This document shows positions 16,525-25,090 of a stretch of DNA of 64,000 nucleotides, one piece after another (position 1 is the stretch's first letter; each line of letters begins with the position of its first letter). The DNA comes from CAZIVP01 sp964542915 (lineage in GTDB: Bacteria > Calditrichota > Calditrichia > Calditrichales > Calditrichaceae), in NCBI GenBank assembly GCA_964542915.1, contig CAZIVP010000012.1, positions 1-64,000 on the forward strand, given 5' to 3'. Below the pieces are notes generated by a model. That model searched no databases. It saw nothing but the letters and a program-made list of their open reading frames with translations, and was not told the DNA's origin. The position numbers and the translations under genes were made by a program.

Positions 16525-17211
16525 TTACTTTTTCTTTCGAATCTTGAACTGCAAACTTTCGCTGCTGCCATCCTCATCACGGAAATCGAACTTGAATTCA
16601 TCGATGGATGACTCTCCTTCTTCCAATTGCGGCTTTTCACCGGGTCGGGTTTTACGCACAATCGGTTTACTCCGACTGGATTGGACATAACCCGTTTCGC
16701 CGGCTTTCAGCAATGCAGCTCCGCGATCATTGCTTATTTCTATCACGCCTTCTTCGCCAAAATAATAGGTTCCGCCTTTGAACTCCTGCTTGGTCCAGAA
16801 AGCCGTTCCCTTCACCGAAGCCACGGAAGTTGGGGTGCTCACTCTGAAAGAGGATTCCTGCTGCGTGATTTTGCTAAAGATGGTTCCGAATTCCACAAAG
16901 AGATTTTTAAAGATACTTTTCTCCTCGCGTTCGCCTTCCAACGCCAGTGATGAATTAGGCCGCACTCTTACCAGGCTGGCGTCATCTACAAATTTCAGTG
17001 CGGCGAGACCATCTTTACCGGTCAGAATAATGTTGCCGTTATAAAGTCGGGTTCCGCGTTTAACATCCACCTTTTTATCGCTGTCTTTCGTAACCTTGAG
17101 CGACACCTCGCCTTTGGTTTTGATTATTACCGCTATTGGATCATCTGCTAATATCTGCATTGGTAAGAGCAGAAAGAATATTACAATAAAAATCAAATAG
17201 CCGTGTCTCAT
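16525..17211 (-). CDS. FecR-domain periplasmic protein
   Basis: A signal peptide (MRHGYLIFIVIFFLLLPMQILA) is followed by a FecR domain: IKTKGEVSLKV, RGTRLYNGNIILTGKDGLAAL, VRVRPNSSLAL and STPTSVASVKGTAFW are characteristic strands. The C-terminal third (about 165-228) is charged. The start at 17211 has GGGAG seven nt upstream; an in-frame ATG at 17256 would overlap the preceding gene and lacks a signal-like start. FecR domains are periplasmic sensory or structural domains; here no FecI sigma factor is adjacent, and the partner is instead a CHASE2 cyclase two genes downstream. Confidence 0.85.
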   Translation of the reverse strand: MRHGYLIFIVIFFLLLPMQILADDPIAVIIKTKGEVSLKVTKDSDKKVDVKRGTRLYNGNIILTGKDGLAALKFVDDASLVRVRPNSSLALEGEREEKSIFKNLFVEFGTIFSKITQQESSFRVSTPTSVASVKGTAFWTKQEFKGGTYYFGEEGVIEISNDRGAALLKAGETGYVQSSRSKPIVRKTRPGEKPQLEEGESSIDEFKFDFRDEDGSSESLQFKIRKKK

Positions 17212-17230
17212 GCAAAATCTCCCGCGTAGA

Positions 17231-18397
17231 TTATTGGCCTGTAAAAAAGAGATCAAAAATTTCGACTTCTTGTGTTTGATACTGGTTTAAAATCTGATAA
17301 AGCTCTTCTACCGTAATTTTCTTGCCGTTGAATGAAATAGTTTGCAAATCGGCATCTCCCAACTTTTGCTTTATATTTTCAGGGACATACCCCAGCTGTT
17401 GCTCAAGAAACGATAAAATGGCCTCTCTTGCCATTGCATCCTGTTGATTGGAAATCTGGGAAGGATCGACGAGTTTGAATTGCCAAACTTCGCTTGGAAT
17501 GCGCTCTTCGCCGGATGAAGTGCGGTTAATCAGGTACACCATCCAGTAATACGTATTGCCGTATTCCAGCGGCACCGCATTCCCGGCCTGCGGATACTGA
17601 ACTGTTAATCGATTTTCAAGACGCGACGATTGCCAGACAGGTTGGCTATTGATAATATCATCGAAGGATTGTAGCGCCGATCGTTTTTCAAACACCACGA
17701 CCTCATATTCGTCGCCGTTGCCATTCCACTGGAATACCGGATATTCGGTATATACTTCGGGGCTCATTCCGTATCCGGCCGACGATCCGGGCGCAATGAG
17801 CTGTACATAACTTGGATTGACGGCATTCAACAGAGTGATTTCTTCTTTCACTTCCTCTGTGGTTCCAAACTCAGGACTTTTTAAAGTAACTGAAAGCTTA
17901 TATTGACCGACCGGCGCTTTGCCTGAAGCCAATACTTTGTTTTTTAAATTTTCTATATCATCCGCCAATTCTGTCTCTACAAAGCGCACTCTCGTAGCCG
18001 GATCTTTGCCGCCTTCATCAAAGGAGAAGTAAAATTGATTATTGGATAGTTCAATATTATCCGTCTCATAAACGGCTCCCTGCGGATCCCCCGGTATTTT
18101 AAAATATTCAGATTGCCACCGAATAAGGGATTGATTATCACGGCTTATCTGAATGATCATACGGGCCTGATCGTAAGAATCATTATTGAGCTTTTGAATA
18201 TATAAACTGAATATTTCCTGGTTTCCCTGTTCCAATTCCTGCTGAAATACATTCAGATCCGAAATAAAAAGCGCATTGAGCGGTTCCAGGTTGTAAACAT
18301 TTACGATAAGTTTAAATGGGGCGCCCTGCGAAAAAATCTGTGTAGTGGACAACCAAAGCAGGACGAACGGTATGAGCAAAAATTTGCGTTTATTCAT
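17231..18397 (-). CDS. Secreted protein of unknown function (first gene of the FecR/CHASE2 operon)
   Basis: The 388-residue protein has a signal peptide (MNKRKFLLIPFVLLWLSTTQIFSQ) and no cysteine-lipobox. Residues about 195-310 look Fn3-like (PVFQWNGNGDEYEVVVFE, GNTYYWMVYLINR), a carbohydrate- or protein-binding type of fold. The C-terminus (about 320-388) is helical. I do not recognise the family. It leads a four-gene unit (gaps 19, 42 and 8 bp) with FecR, envelope protein and adenylate cyclase. Confidence 0.6.
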   Translation of the reverse strand: MNKRKFLLIPFVLLWLSTTQIFSQGAPFKLIVNVYNLEPLNALFISDLNVFQQELEQGNQEIFSLYIQKLNNDSYDQARMIIQISRDNQSLIRWQSEYFKIPGDPQGAVYETDNIELSNNQFYFSFDEGGKDPATRVRFVETELADDIENLKNKVLASGKAPVGQYKLSVTLKSPEFGTTEEVKEEITLLNAVNPSYVQLIAPGSSAGYGMSPEVYTEYPVFQWNGNGDEYEVVVFEKRSALQSFDDIINSQPVWQSSRLENRLTVQYPQAGNAVPLEYGNTYYWMVYLINRTSSGEERIPSEVWQFKLVDPSQISNQQDAMAREAILSFLEQQLGYVPENIKQKLGDADLQTISFNGKKITVEELYQILNQYQTQEVEIFDLFFTGQ

Positions 18398-18603
18398 GAA
18401 TATGCATCTCCCTTTTAAATGAGTAGGGAATACGTTTAATGGCGTTTGCTTATATCGGCTTATGAAACCTTATACTTATTAAAATAATTTCGCGTCTGTC
18501 CTTAAATATGAACAGTTGTCAACCGGAAAGCAACGATAAAAAAATAAACCGCCGTTATATAGAAATCGTGCCGTTAATCACGATATAGCTTTAAAATTCG
18601 GTT

Positions 18604-19425
18604 TTACAGGGTAGGCGTAAATTCATCAATAATGCCTTTTACCAGCTTCATGAATTTATCTTTAACAAGTTCGGCGGTTTTTGTTACATCTTCATGACTT
18701 AACTTTTTAGCACTGATACCGGTTGCCATATTGGTAATGCACGAGATTCCAATAACTTGCAGGCCTGCCTGCACCGCTGTTATCACCTCGGGCACCGTGG
18801 ACATACTGGCGGCATCGCCGCCAAACCGCTGTATCATCTTGACTTCGGCGGCCGTTTCATACGTGGGCCCGCCGGAGGCCCACAATACGCCTCGTTTTAA
18901 CTGTATGCCCCGGGCAAGTCCGATTGCCTCGATTTGATCAAAGTATTTCTGGCTATAGGCATCGGACATATCCGGAAATCGCGGTTCTTGATCCTCGTTT
19001 GAACCCCGCAGCGGATTTGCAAATAAAAAATTGACATGATCGGTGATGAGCATCAAGTCGCCGGGCTTAAAACGCGGATTGATGCCGCCTGCGGCATTGG
19101 TTACGATCAACAGGCGAACACCAAGGGCCTTGATAATACGCACCACAAAGCTCACATCCCTTATCGGGTAACCCTCATAATAATGGGTTCTGCCCTGTAC
19201 CGCCAGCACAGCATTACCGTTATGAGTTCCAAAAACGAGGTTGCCGTGATGCCCTTCAACCGTCGAGGCGGGATAACCCGGAATTTGATTGGTAGGAATT
19301 ATAATCTTATTCTGTAATTGGTCGGCAAACGGCCCCAATCCGCTTCCCAATATGATGGCCGCCTTCGGACTTATATTCAAACGCGGACGTATGACTTCCA
19401 GTGCCTTTTCTATGTTCAGACTCAA
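18604..19425 (-). CDS. punA: Purine nucleoside phosphorylase (trimeric type)
   Basis: The 273-residue enzyme has the trimeric PNP signatures: ILGSGLGPFAD (phosphate loop, 25-35), GHHGNLVFG, VQGRTHYYEGY (84-ish), TNAAGGINPRF, GPTYETAAE and the ITNMATG loop with the purine-binding Asn. It cleaves purine (deoxy)nucleosides with phosphate to base and (deoxy)ribose 1-phosphate. The start is TTG at 19425, with AAGGGG six nt upstream. It is the last gene of the nucleoside salvage cluster, 19 bp after sppA. Confidence 0.93.
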   Translation of the reverse strand: MSLNIEKALEVIRPRLNISPKAAIILGSGLGPFADQLQNKIIIPTNQIPGYPASTVEGHHGNLVFGTHNGNAVLAVQGRTHYYEGYPIRDVSFVVRIIKALGVRLLIVTNAAGGINPRFKPGDLMLITDHVNFLFANPLRGSNEDQEPRFPDMSDAYSQKYFDQIEAIGLARGIQLKRGVLWASGGPTYETAAEVKMIQRFGGDAASMSTVPEVITAVQAGLQVIGISCITNMATGISAKKLSHEDVTKTAELVKDKFMKLVKGIIDEFTPTL

Positions 19426-19444
19426 AAATATCCCCTTTTCAGAT

Positions 19445-21178
19445 TTATCGCCAGGTTACCCGAAACGGAAGCAGCGCCATGGGCTTGTTTTGCATTAGGA
19501 GTAAATTTTCAATTAATGCAAGCTGCTTCAAATTATCAACCTTGGTGAATATACGCTCCTTAGCCTGTACCGTTTTAAACACTTCATTTAAAAGCGATTT
19601 TTTTTCAGGATAATAGACCAGACGTACGGACGTTGCCGAATCGATCCCGGCCATTTCTTTGGCGGTTTCAATTGCTGTATAGAAATAACCCTCTCCGTCC
19701 AGCAAACGATTGTTTACGGCTGCATCGCCGGTATAAACGCGTCCCTGTGCCAGAGATTCGGCATGTTCATATTCCATATCTCGCCCATCCGCTACTTTTT
19801 TAACAAAATCTTTATAAAAATCAACAATAAGGCGTTTAACTATGGCACGTTCCGAAGCACTCCAGGGCCTGACCAGAGAAAAAATATCGGCATGTCGGCC
19901 GCGGTTGACATGGGCTTCATTAAGGCCCAGTTTTTTGTAAAGCTCTTGAACATTAAATTTACCTGCGAATATACCGATGGAACCCACGAGCGATGCGGGG
20001 GCGGCCAAAATCGTATCGGCCGCCGTTGCGATATAATAACCGCCGGAGGCCCCGTAATCGGAAATGGACGCCACAATCGGTTTTTTATCCCCCGCTTTTT
20101 TGATGGCTTGCCAAATCTGTTCCGAAGCGGATGCAGAACCGCCGGGGCTGTCAATCCTTAAAACAATAGCTTTGGTTAAATTTGAAGAGGACGCCTCCTC
20201 AAGATAACGGGCGAGCGAACGGGATCCGGAAACCGTCCCCATCAAAGCGTCGTCGCTGTTACCGCCGCTGGCAATTAAACCCGAGCAATGGATTACAGCA
20301 ATGTGTGTTTTATTGCGGATACCGAGCGAACTGGCAGGGATATCGGCATAAATTTCCGCCGGTAATCGATGTAATGTATTGTCATTCTTATCCAATTTAG
20401 CCACAATTTCCGAAAACGACAGAGGGGCATCGATCAATCCTAATTGTTTGGCATCGGCAGCCGTTAAACCCGTTTTATCATTGACAATGCTTTCAATCGC
20501 GCTTTCTTCGAGATGGCGACTCTTCGAAATTTTTACAAGAATATCACGATAGTACCGGTTCACGAGATTTTCCAGAACAGAGCGCTGTGCGTCGCTCATA
20601 TCCTCCCGGGTATAAGCATCCGGCGCATTTTTGTACTTACCCACATGAACAAATTCGGCATCCACCCCGATTTTGTCGAAGAAACCTTTATAAAACGTCA
20701 CTTCCGAGCTCACGCCGGTAAGGAAAAGATTGGAGGCATGGGGCATAAATACGGAGTCGCATGCGGATGCCACATAATAATCGCCTGTAAACGACAGCTC
20801 CGAACTAAGATAGGCATAAATAGGTTTATCACTTTGTTTAAAGGTTTGGATAAGGTTTCTTAGTTCCTGCCGTTTACCATAACCGCTTTGCAGCATCCCG
20901 ATTTCTAAAATGACGCCTTTTATGCGTTCGTCCACAACTGCCTTTTCCAGAACATCCCGTACTTTTTTCAAATCGAGTGAACGTTGACCCAGCGCCTTCG
21001 CAAACGGATCGGGTGGCGTATATTCCGGTAAACTTCCGCTCAAACTCACCGACAAATAGGAAGGGTCGTGTATTGTAGGCTCTGTTTCAATTAAAGAAGT
21101 GATTATAATAAAGATGAGTAAAACGAATAGGATCAGAGCCGTAAACACACCGGCAAACCATTTGAAGAAGCTCTTCAT
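19445..21178 (-). CDS. sppA: Signal peptide peptidase SppA, 67-kDa type
   Basis: The 577-residue membrane protease has an N-terminal anchor (residues about 9-30) and two tandem ClpP-like domains. The catalytic Lys183 lies in the first half (VGKYKNAPD) and Ser378 in the second (DYGASGGYY), the split dyad known from E. coli SppA. It degrades cleaved signal peptides in the membrane. Curiously it sits inside a nucleoside salvage operon, between nupC and punA, with 33 and 19 bp gaps. Confidence 0.93.
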   Translation of the reverse strand: MKSFFKWFAGVFTALILFVLLIFIIITSLIETEPTIHDPSYLSVSLSGSLPEYTPPDPFAKALGQRSLDLKKVRDVLEKAVVDERIKGVILEIGMLQSGYGKRQELRNLIQTFKQSDKPIYAYLSSELSFTGDYYVASACDSVFMPHASNLFLTGVSSEVTFYKGFFDKIGVDAEFVHVGKYKNAPDAYTREDMSDAQRSVLENLVNRYYRDILVKISKSRHLEESAIESIVNDKTGLTAADAKQLGLIDAPLSFSEIVAKLDKNDNTLHRLPAEIYADIPASSLGIRNKTHIAVIHCSGLIASGGNSDDALMGTVSGSRSLARYLEEASSSNLTKAIVLRIDSPGGSASASEQIWQAIKKAGDKKPIVASISDYGASGGYYIATAADTILAAPASLVGSIGIFAGKFNVQELYKKLGLNEAHVNRGRHADIFSLVRPWSASERAIVKRLIVDFYKDFVKKVADGRDMEYEHAESLAQGRVYTGDAAVNNRLLDGEGYFYTAIETAKEMAGIDSATSVRLVYYPEKKSLLNEVFKTVQAKERIFTKVDNLKQLALIENLLLMQNKPMALLPFRVTWR

Positions 21179-21211
21179 TCCTTAACTCCGTAAATAATAT
21201 TCTTCTTATTT

Positions 21212-22525
21212 TTACAATGATATCAACACGCCGGCAATGGTTGCCGTCATAAACGTTGACAGCGTCCCGCCAAGCACCGCCCGCAGACCGAATTTGGCGA
21301 GATCGCTCCGACGGTTGGGTGCGATGCCGCCGATCCCTCCTATCTGAATAGCGATGGAGGAAAAATTGGCAAAACCGCAGAGGGCGTATGTAGAAATAAT
21401 GACGGCCTTGTCACTGAGTTCACCGGTCGGTATCATCTGTGAAAGATTGAGATAGGCAATAAACTCATTCAACACAATTTTCTGCCCAATGAGCGAGCCT
21501 ACATTTATGGCGTCCTGCCAGGGTACGCCGATGACCCAGGCAATAGGACTCAAAATGTAACCCAGTATCAGCTCCAGGGTTATCGGCCCCCCTTCGGCGG
21601 TGGTAATGCCCATCAGGTCGGTAAAGACTCCCTGCAAGATCCAGTTGATCATCGCAATTAAGGCGATAAACGCCAGCAGCATACCCGCTACATTTAATGC
21701 CAATTTCAAGCCATCGGCTGCACCGGCCGCTGCAGCCTCGATTGCATTGGAGGCCGTTTTTTCCACTTTTACTTTCACCTCGCCCATTGTGAGAGATTTC
21801 TCACGTTCAGGCTTCAATATCTTAGCAATTACAATGGTGGCCGGCGCCGCCATAATACTAGCCGAGAGTAAATGTTTGGCATAATACAACTGACGCGCCG
21901 GATCGTCTCCGCCCAGCAAACCCACATAAGCCGCCAGTACACCTCCGGCGATGGTAGCCATACCGCCAACCATGAGCGTTAGTAACTCCGATTGAGTCAT
22001 CGATTTTACATATGGGCGTACAACGAGCGGCGCTTCGGTTTGCCCAATAAACACATTGGCCGCCACTGAAATCGATTCCGCTCCGCTGATACGCAACACT
22101 TTCAACATCACCCATGCCATACCTGCCACTATTTTCTGCATAATTCCGATATGATACAGCACTGCCATGAGGGAAGAGAAGAAAATAATGGTTGGTAAAA
22201 CCTGAAAAGCAAAAAGGAATCCTATGCCCTGTGCCTGCATGTCTTCGGGAAAAGCCTTACCAAATTTCCCCTGATTGGCGAGTACCCCGAAGACGAATTC
22301 CGACCCTTCATTTGTAAACGAAATGATCTTAACAAAAAAACTACCGATTATGTCAAAGAATTTAGCGCCCCACGGGGTCAATAAAACAAAAAAGGCAAAC
22401 ACCAGTTGCAAACCAATGCCTAAAAGGACCTGTACCCACTTCACTTCTTTTTTACTGCTTGAAAACAAAAAGGCGATGGCAATTAATACGATCAGTCCGA
22501 ACACTCCGAATAGAATATCAATCAT
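21212..22525 (-). CDS. nupC: Concentrative nucleoside transporter (NupC/CNT family)
   Basis: The 437-residue protein has about ten hydrophobic segments and the CNT motifs VFIGQTEAPLVVRPYV and CGFANFSSIAIQIGGIG, known to form the nucleoside- and sodium-binding sites. It imports nucleosides across the inner membrane with an ion gradient. The start overlaps the tdk end by 8 bp, so the substrates it brings in are passed to the kinases encoded immediately upstream. Confidence 0.93.
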   Translation of the reverse strand: MIDILFGVFGLIVLIAIAFLFSSSKKEVKWVQVLLGIGLQLVFAFFVLLTPWGAKFFDIIGSFFVKIISFTNEGSEFVFGVLANQGKFGKAFPEDMQAQGIGFLFAFQVLPTIIFFSSLMAVLYHIGIMQKIVAGMAWVMLKVLRISGAESISVAANVFIGQTEAPLVVRPYVKSMTQSELLTLMVGGMATIAGGVLAAYVGLLGGDDPARQLYYAKHLLSASIMAAPATIVIAKILKPEREKSLTMGEVKVKVEKTASNAIEAAAAGAADGLKLALNVAGMLLAFIALIAMINWILQGVFTDLMGITTAEGGPITLELILGYILSPIAWVIGVPWQDAINVGSLIGQKIVLNEFIAYLNLSQMIPTGELSDKAVIISTYALCGFANFSSIAIQIGGIGGIAPNRRSDLAKFGLRAVLGGTLSTFMTATIAGVLISL

Positions 22526-23108
22526 CGTTTGTCAGCTCCTCATTTTCCGGGAATTCAAAACAATTCCGGCAACGTGCTTCGTAAATATCTGCCGCGCCCA
22601 CCACCACTTTGTCCTGGTCTTTGGTTTTACGGTACGTATGGTTGGCCGGATTACCGCACAAAACACAAATGGCATGCATTTTATCAATATATTCAGCCAC
22701 AGCTAAAAGATTTGGCAACGGGCCGAACGGTCGTCCGCGAAAATCCTGATCCAATCCGGCCACAATCACCCGTTTGCCCATATTGGCAAGGGTCTGACAA
22801 ATTTTAACCAGGGAATCATCAAAAAACTGTGCTTCGTCAATACCGACCACCTGAGATTCTAAAGCCAATTGTACGATTTCCTTCGGCTCTTCAATCACGT
22901 GTGATCGGATTTTTTTAAAGTCATGGGAAACAATTTCGTTTTTACTATAGCGATTATCGATTTTCGGTTTGAAGATTTCGACGCGCAGGCGAGCGATAAC
23001 CGCTCGTCTTAGCCGTCGGATTAATTCTTCTGTTTTTCCGCTGAACATGCTTCCGCATATTACCTCGATCCAACCGGTATGATTTTTTACAATATGCATC
23101 AGCGGCAC
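22518..23108 (-). CDS. tdk: Thymidine kinase
   Basis: The 196-residue type II thymidine kinase has the P-loop GSMFSGKTEELIRRLRR (about 20-36), the DEAQFF Walker B motif (about 94-99), and two Cys pairs (CVLC and CRNC) forming the structural zinc site. It phosphorylates thymidine or deoxyuridine with ATP. The GTG at 23108 has AAGGAGG nine nt upstream; an ATG at 23099 is the alternative. Confidence 0.95.
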   Translation of the reverse strand: MPLMHIVKNHTGWIEVICGSMFSGKTEELIRRLRRAVIARLRVEIFKPKIDNRYSKNEIVSHDFKKIRSHVIEEPKEIVQLALESQVVGIDEAQFFDDSLVKICQTLANMGKRVIVAGLDQDFRGRPFGPLPNLLAVAEYIDKMHAICVLCGNPANHTYRKTKDQDKVVVGAADIYEARCRNCFEFPENEELTNDD

Positions 23109-23125
23109 GCTAAAAAACCTCCTTG

Positions 23126-23764
23126 TTATGATTCGTTTTGTAAGCTCATCAATGAATGTATCTTGGTTGTCAGAATATCGACAGCAACAAGATTTTTGCC
23201 GCCTCGGGGGATTATGATGTGCGCATGGCGTTTGGATGGTTCGATAAATTGAAAATACATGGGGCGAACGGTTTCATTATATTGTTCAATAACCGAATCC
23301 ACGGATCGACCGCGTTCATTAATATCGCGTTTTAATCTTCTTATAAAGCAGATATCAGGAGCGGTATCTATAAAGACGCGTATATCCATTAACTCTCTCA
23401 GACGGGATTCGCTTAGGACTAAAATTCCCTCCAGAATAATAAGGCGATGCGGTCCGACGGTTCGCGTTTTATTTAAACGGCTGTGCGTTTTGTAATCATA
23501 GACCGGGTGTGAGATCGTTTGACCATTTATAAGTTGTCGCATATGATCGACCAGAAGATCGTGATCGAAGGCATCGGGATGGTCAAAATTATGCCCTTTT
23601 CGGTCATCAAAAGGGATATTAGAAAGGTCTTTATAATAAGAATCTTCCTGAATAAAAACGGCATCTTCACTGCCAAGCCGTTCCATAATGGTTTTGGAAA
23701 CCAGCGTTTTCCCGGAACCGGATGCACCTGCAATGCCAATCAAAACGCCTTTATGCATATTCAT
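23126..23764 (-). CDS. udk: Uridine kinase
   Basis: The 212-residue enzyme has the P-loop GIAGASGSGKTLVSKTI (residues 9-25), the uridine-binding region NFDHPDAFDHDLL and the lid RRLKRDINERGRS. It phosphorylates uridine and cytidine to the monophosphates. The ATG overlaps the cdd stop codon (ATGA), so the two are translationally coupled: deaminated cytidine becomes the substrate of this kinase. Confidence 0.95.
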   Translation of the reverse strand: MNMHKGVLIGIAGASGSGKTLVSKTIMERLGSEDAVFIQEDSYYKDLSNIPFDDRKGHNFDHPDAFDHDLLVDHMRQLINGQTISHPVYDYKTHSRLNKTRTVGPHRLIILEGILVLSESRLRELMDIRVFIDTAPDICFIRRLKRDINERGRSVDSVIEQYNETVRPMYFQFIEPSKRHAHIIIPRGGKNLVAVDILTTKIHSLMSLQNES

Positions 23765-24162
23765 CGATCCAGATTTGAATCTTCAAACGCTACCGGTAAT
23801 AGCTCTTTTAATGTATAGGTCTTCTTATTCTGACCGTCGGTAAGGATAACTTCGATATGCGGTGCATAATCAAAAAGAAACTGCCGACATGCACCACAGG
23901 GTGGGGTAAGGCTTCCTTCTTTGCCTGCAATCGCAATCGATTTGAAGCTGGTTTTGCCCTCGGAAAGCGCCTTAACCAGTGCCACACGTTCAGCACAAAT
24001 GGTTAATCCGAATGAGCTGCTCTCAATGTTGCTTCCCTTGATGATCTCTCCGTTTTCGCTGAGAATCGCCGCGCCAACTCTGAATTTCGAATAGGGCGCC
24101 TGAGAAAATTGTTTGGCCTTTACAGCTTCCCGGATAAGTTTCGCTGCGATTTCTTCTTCCAT
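23761..24162 (-). CDS. cdd: Cytidine deaminase
   Basis: The 133-residue enzyme has the zinc site CAERVAL (with the catalytic Glu in CAE) and PPCGACRQFL, the homotetrameric deaminase pattern, plus FRVGAAIL near the N-terminus. It turns cytidine and deoxycytidine into uridine and deoxyuridine. As first gene of the cdd-udk-tdk-nupC-sppA-punA unit it probably carries the promoter in the 80-bp gap behind the ssb terminator. Confidence 0.95.
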   Translation of the reverse strand: MEEEIAAKLIREAVKAKQFSQAPYSKFRVGAAILSENGEIIKGSNIESSSFGLTICAERVALVKALSEGKTSFKSIAIAGKEGSLTPPCGACRQFLFDYAPHIEVILTDGQNKKTYTLKELLPVAFEDSNLDR

Positions 24163-24240
24163 ATTTGCCTGCGGTTTTATTTATCCAAATTAGATCAATT
24201 TAGTATTTTTTTAATATTAACACAAAATCTTATGGAAACG

Positions 24241-24263
24241 TAAAATGGCACTTCCTGTGCCAT
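24241..24263 (-). terminator. Intrinsic terminator after ssb
   Basis: ATGGCAC (24245-24251) and GTGCCAT (24257-24263) form a seven-bp stem with a five-base loop. Read on the minus strand four T follow. It separates ssb from the salvage operon; the short T run makes it moderate. Confidence 0.55.
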
Positions 24264-24268
24264 ACTTT

Positions 24269-24721
24269 CTAAAAGGGCAAATCATCTTCATTTGCCTGGT
24301 TCTCCGCGGTATCCGGGGCACTTTGTTGCTCCTGTTCCTCGCTTGTATCGCGATCATCCTGTTTTTGTGAAGACGGACCATCCGAACGCGATCCGAGTAA
24401 CTGCAATGAATTGGTTATAATCTCCGTTTTATAGTGTTTGGTCCCGTTCTGATCCTCCCAATTGCGCGTTTGCAGACGTCCCTCAATATAAACCAGTTTA
24501 CCTTTCTTCAGGTATTCCCCGGCAACTTCCGCCGTGCGACCAAAAGCAACCACGTGGTGCCACTCGGTTTGATCCGTCCAGTTGCCATCCTGGTCTTTAG
24601 TCGCATTATTCGTCGCTACACGAAAGTTAGCAACGGCCGTTCCGCTCGGCGTATAGCGCATATCAGGATCCGCACCAAGACGGCCGATAATAATAGCTTT
24701 ATTGATAGTACCTCGTGACAT
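24269..24721 (-). CDS. ssb: Single-stranded DNA-binding protein
   Basis: The 150-residue protein has an OB fold (residues about 3-105: INKAIIIGRLGADPDMRYT, WHHVVAFGRTAEVAGEYLKKG, YIEGRLQTRNWED) and a disordered Gln/Asp-rich tail ending DDLPF, the acidic tip that recruits repair and replication proteins. AGGAGGA precedes the ATG. It is transcribed alone between prfA and the salvage operon. Confidence 0.96.
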   Translation of the reverse strand: MSRGTINKAIIIGRLGADPDMRYTPSGTAVANFRVATNNATKDQDGNWTDQTEWHHVVAFGRTAEVAGEYLKKGKLVYIEGRLQTRNWEDQNGTKHYKTEIITNSLQLLGSRSDGPSSQKQDDRDTSEEQEQQSAPDTAENQANEDDLPF

Positions 24722-25090
24722 GGCAAATCCTCCTCTTTGTTAATTAAGTATTTAGGTTAGGGTTTAAAAACAGGTAAAATGAGCGATGATAAAACATAAT
24801 CAAAAAATTTTTAAATAGAAAGTAAAAAAATAATTTTTGAATTGGTACAAACTCATAATTGAAATTGAATTTACGTATGAACACACAGGTTTCTTTTTGG
24901 AGGGATCAATGATCTATTTGCAAGCATTGGAGAGCGGTCAAATTACTTCCGTGTTTATTCGAATATGGGTGCGTAAATTAAATAATCCGTCTTCAAAGTA
25001 ATTCGGCCAATAGGATCATACAAAAGTTTAACGACCTGGATCGGCGACAAAACGTTTATTACAGAGCTATTGTTTTTATGCAATACAAAC
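24722..25090. other. Intergenic region between prfA and ssb
   Basis: These 369 bp are very A+T-rich next to ssb, where its promoter should lie, although I could not fix a convincing -35/-10 pair. The middle holds a 30-codon plus-strand ORF with a strong ribosome site (listed separately). No prmC gene follows prfA. Confidence 0.5.
24909..25001 (+). CDS. Candidate small ORF (30 residues)
   Basis: ATG at 24909 is preceded by TTGGAGGGATCA, an excellent Shine-Dalgarno sequence at normal spacing. The frame encodes MIYLQALESGQITSVFIRIW and ten more residues to a TAA at 24999-25001. It lies on the opposite strand to both neighbours. The strength of the ribosome site is the only support; the peptide has no recognised domain. 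Confidence 0.25.
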   Translation: MIYLQALESGQITSVFIRIWVRKLNNPSSK

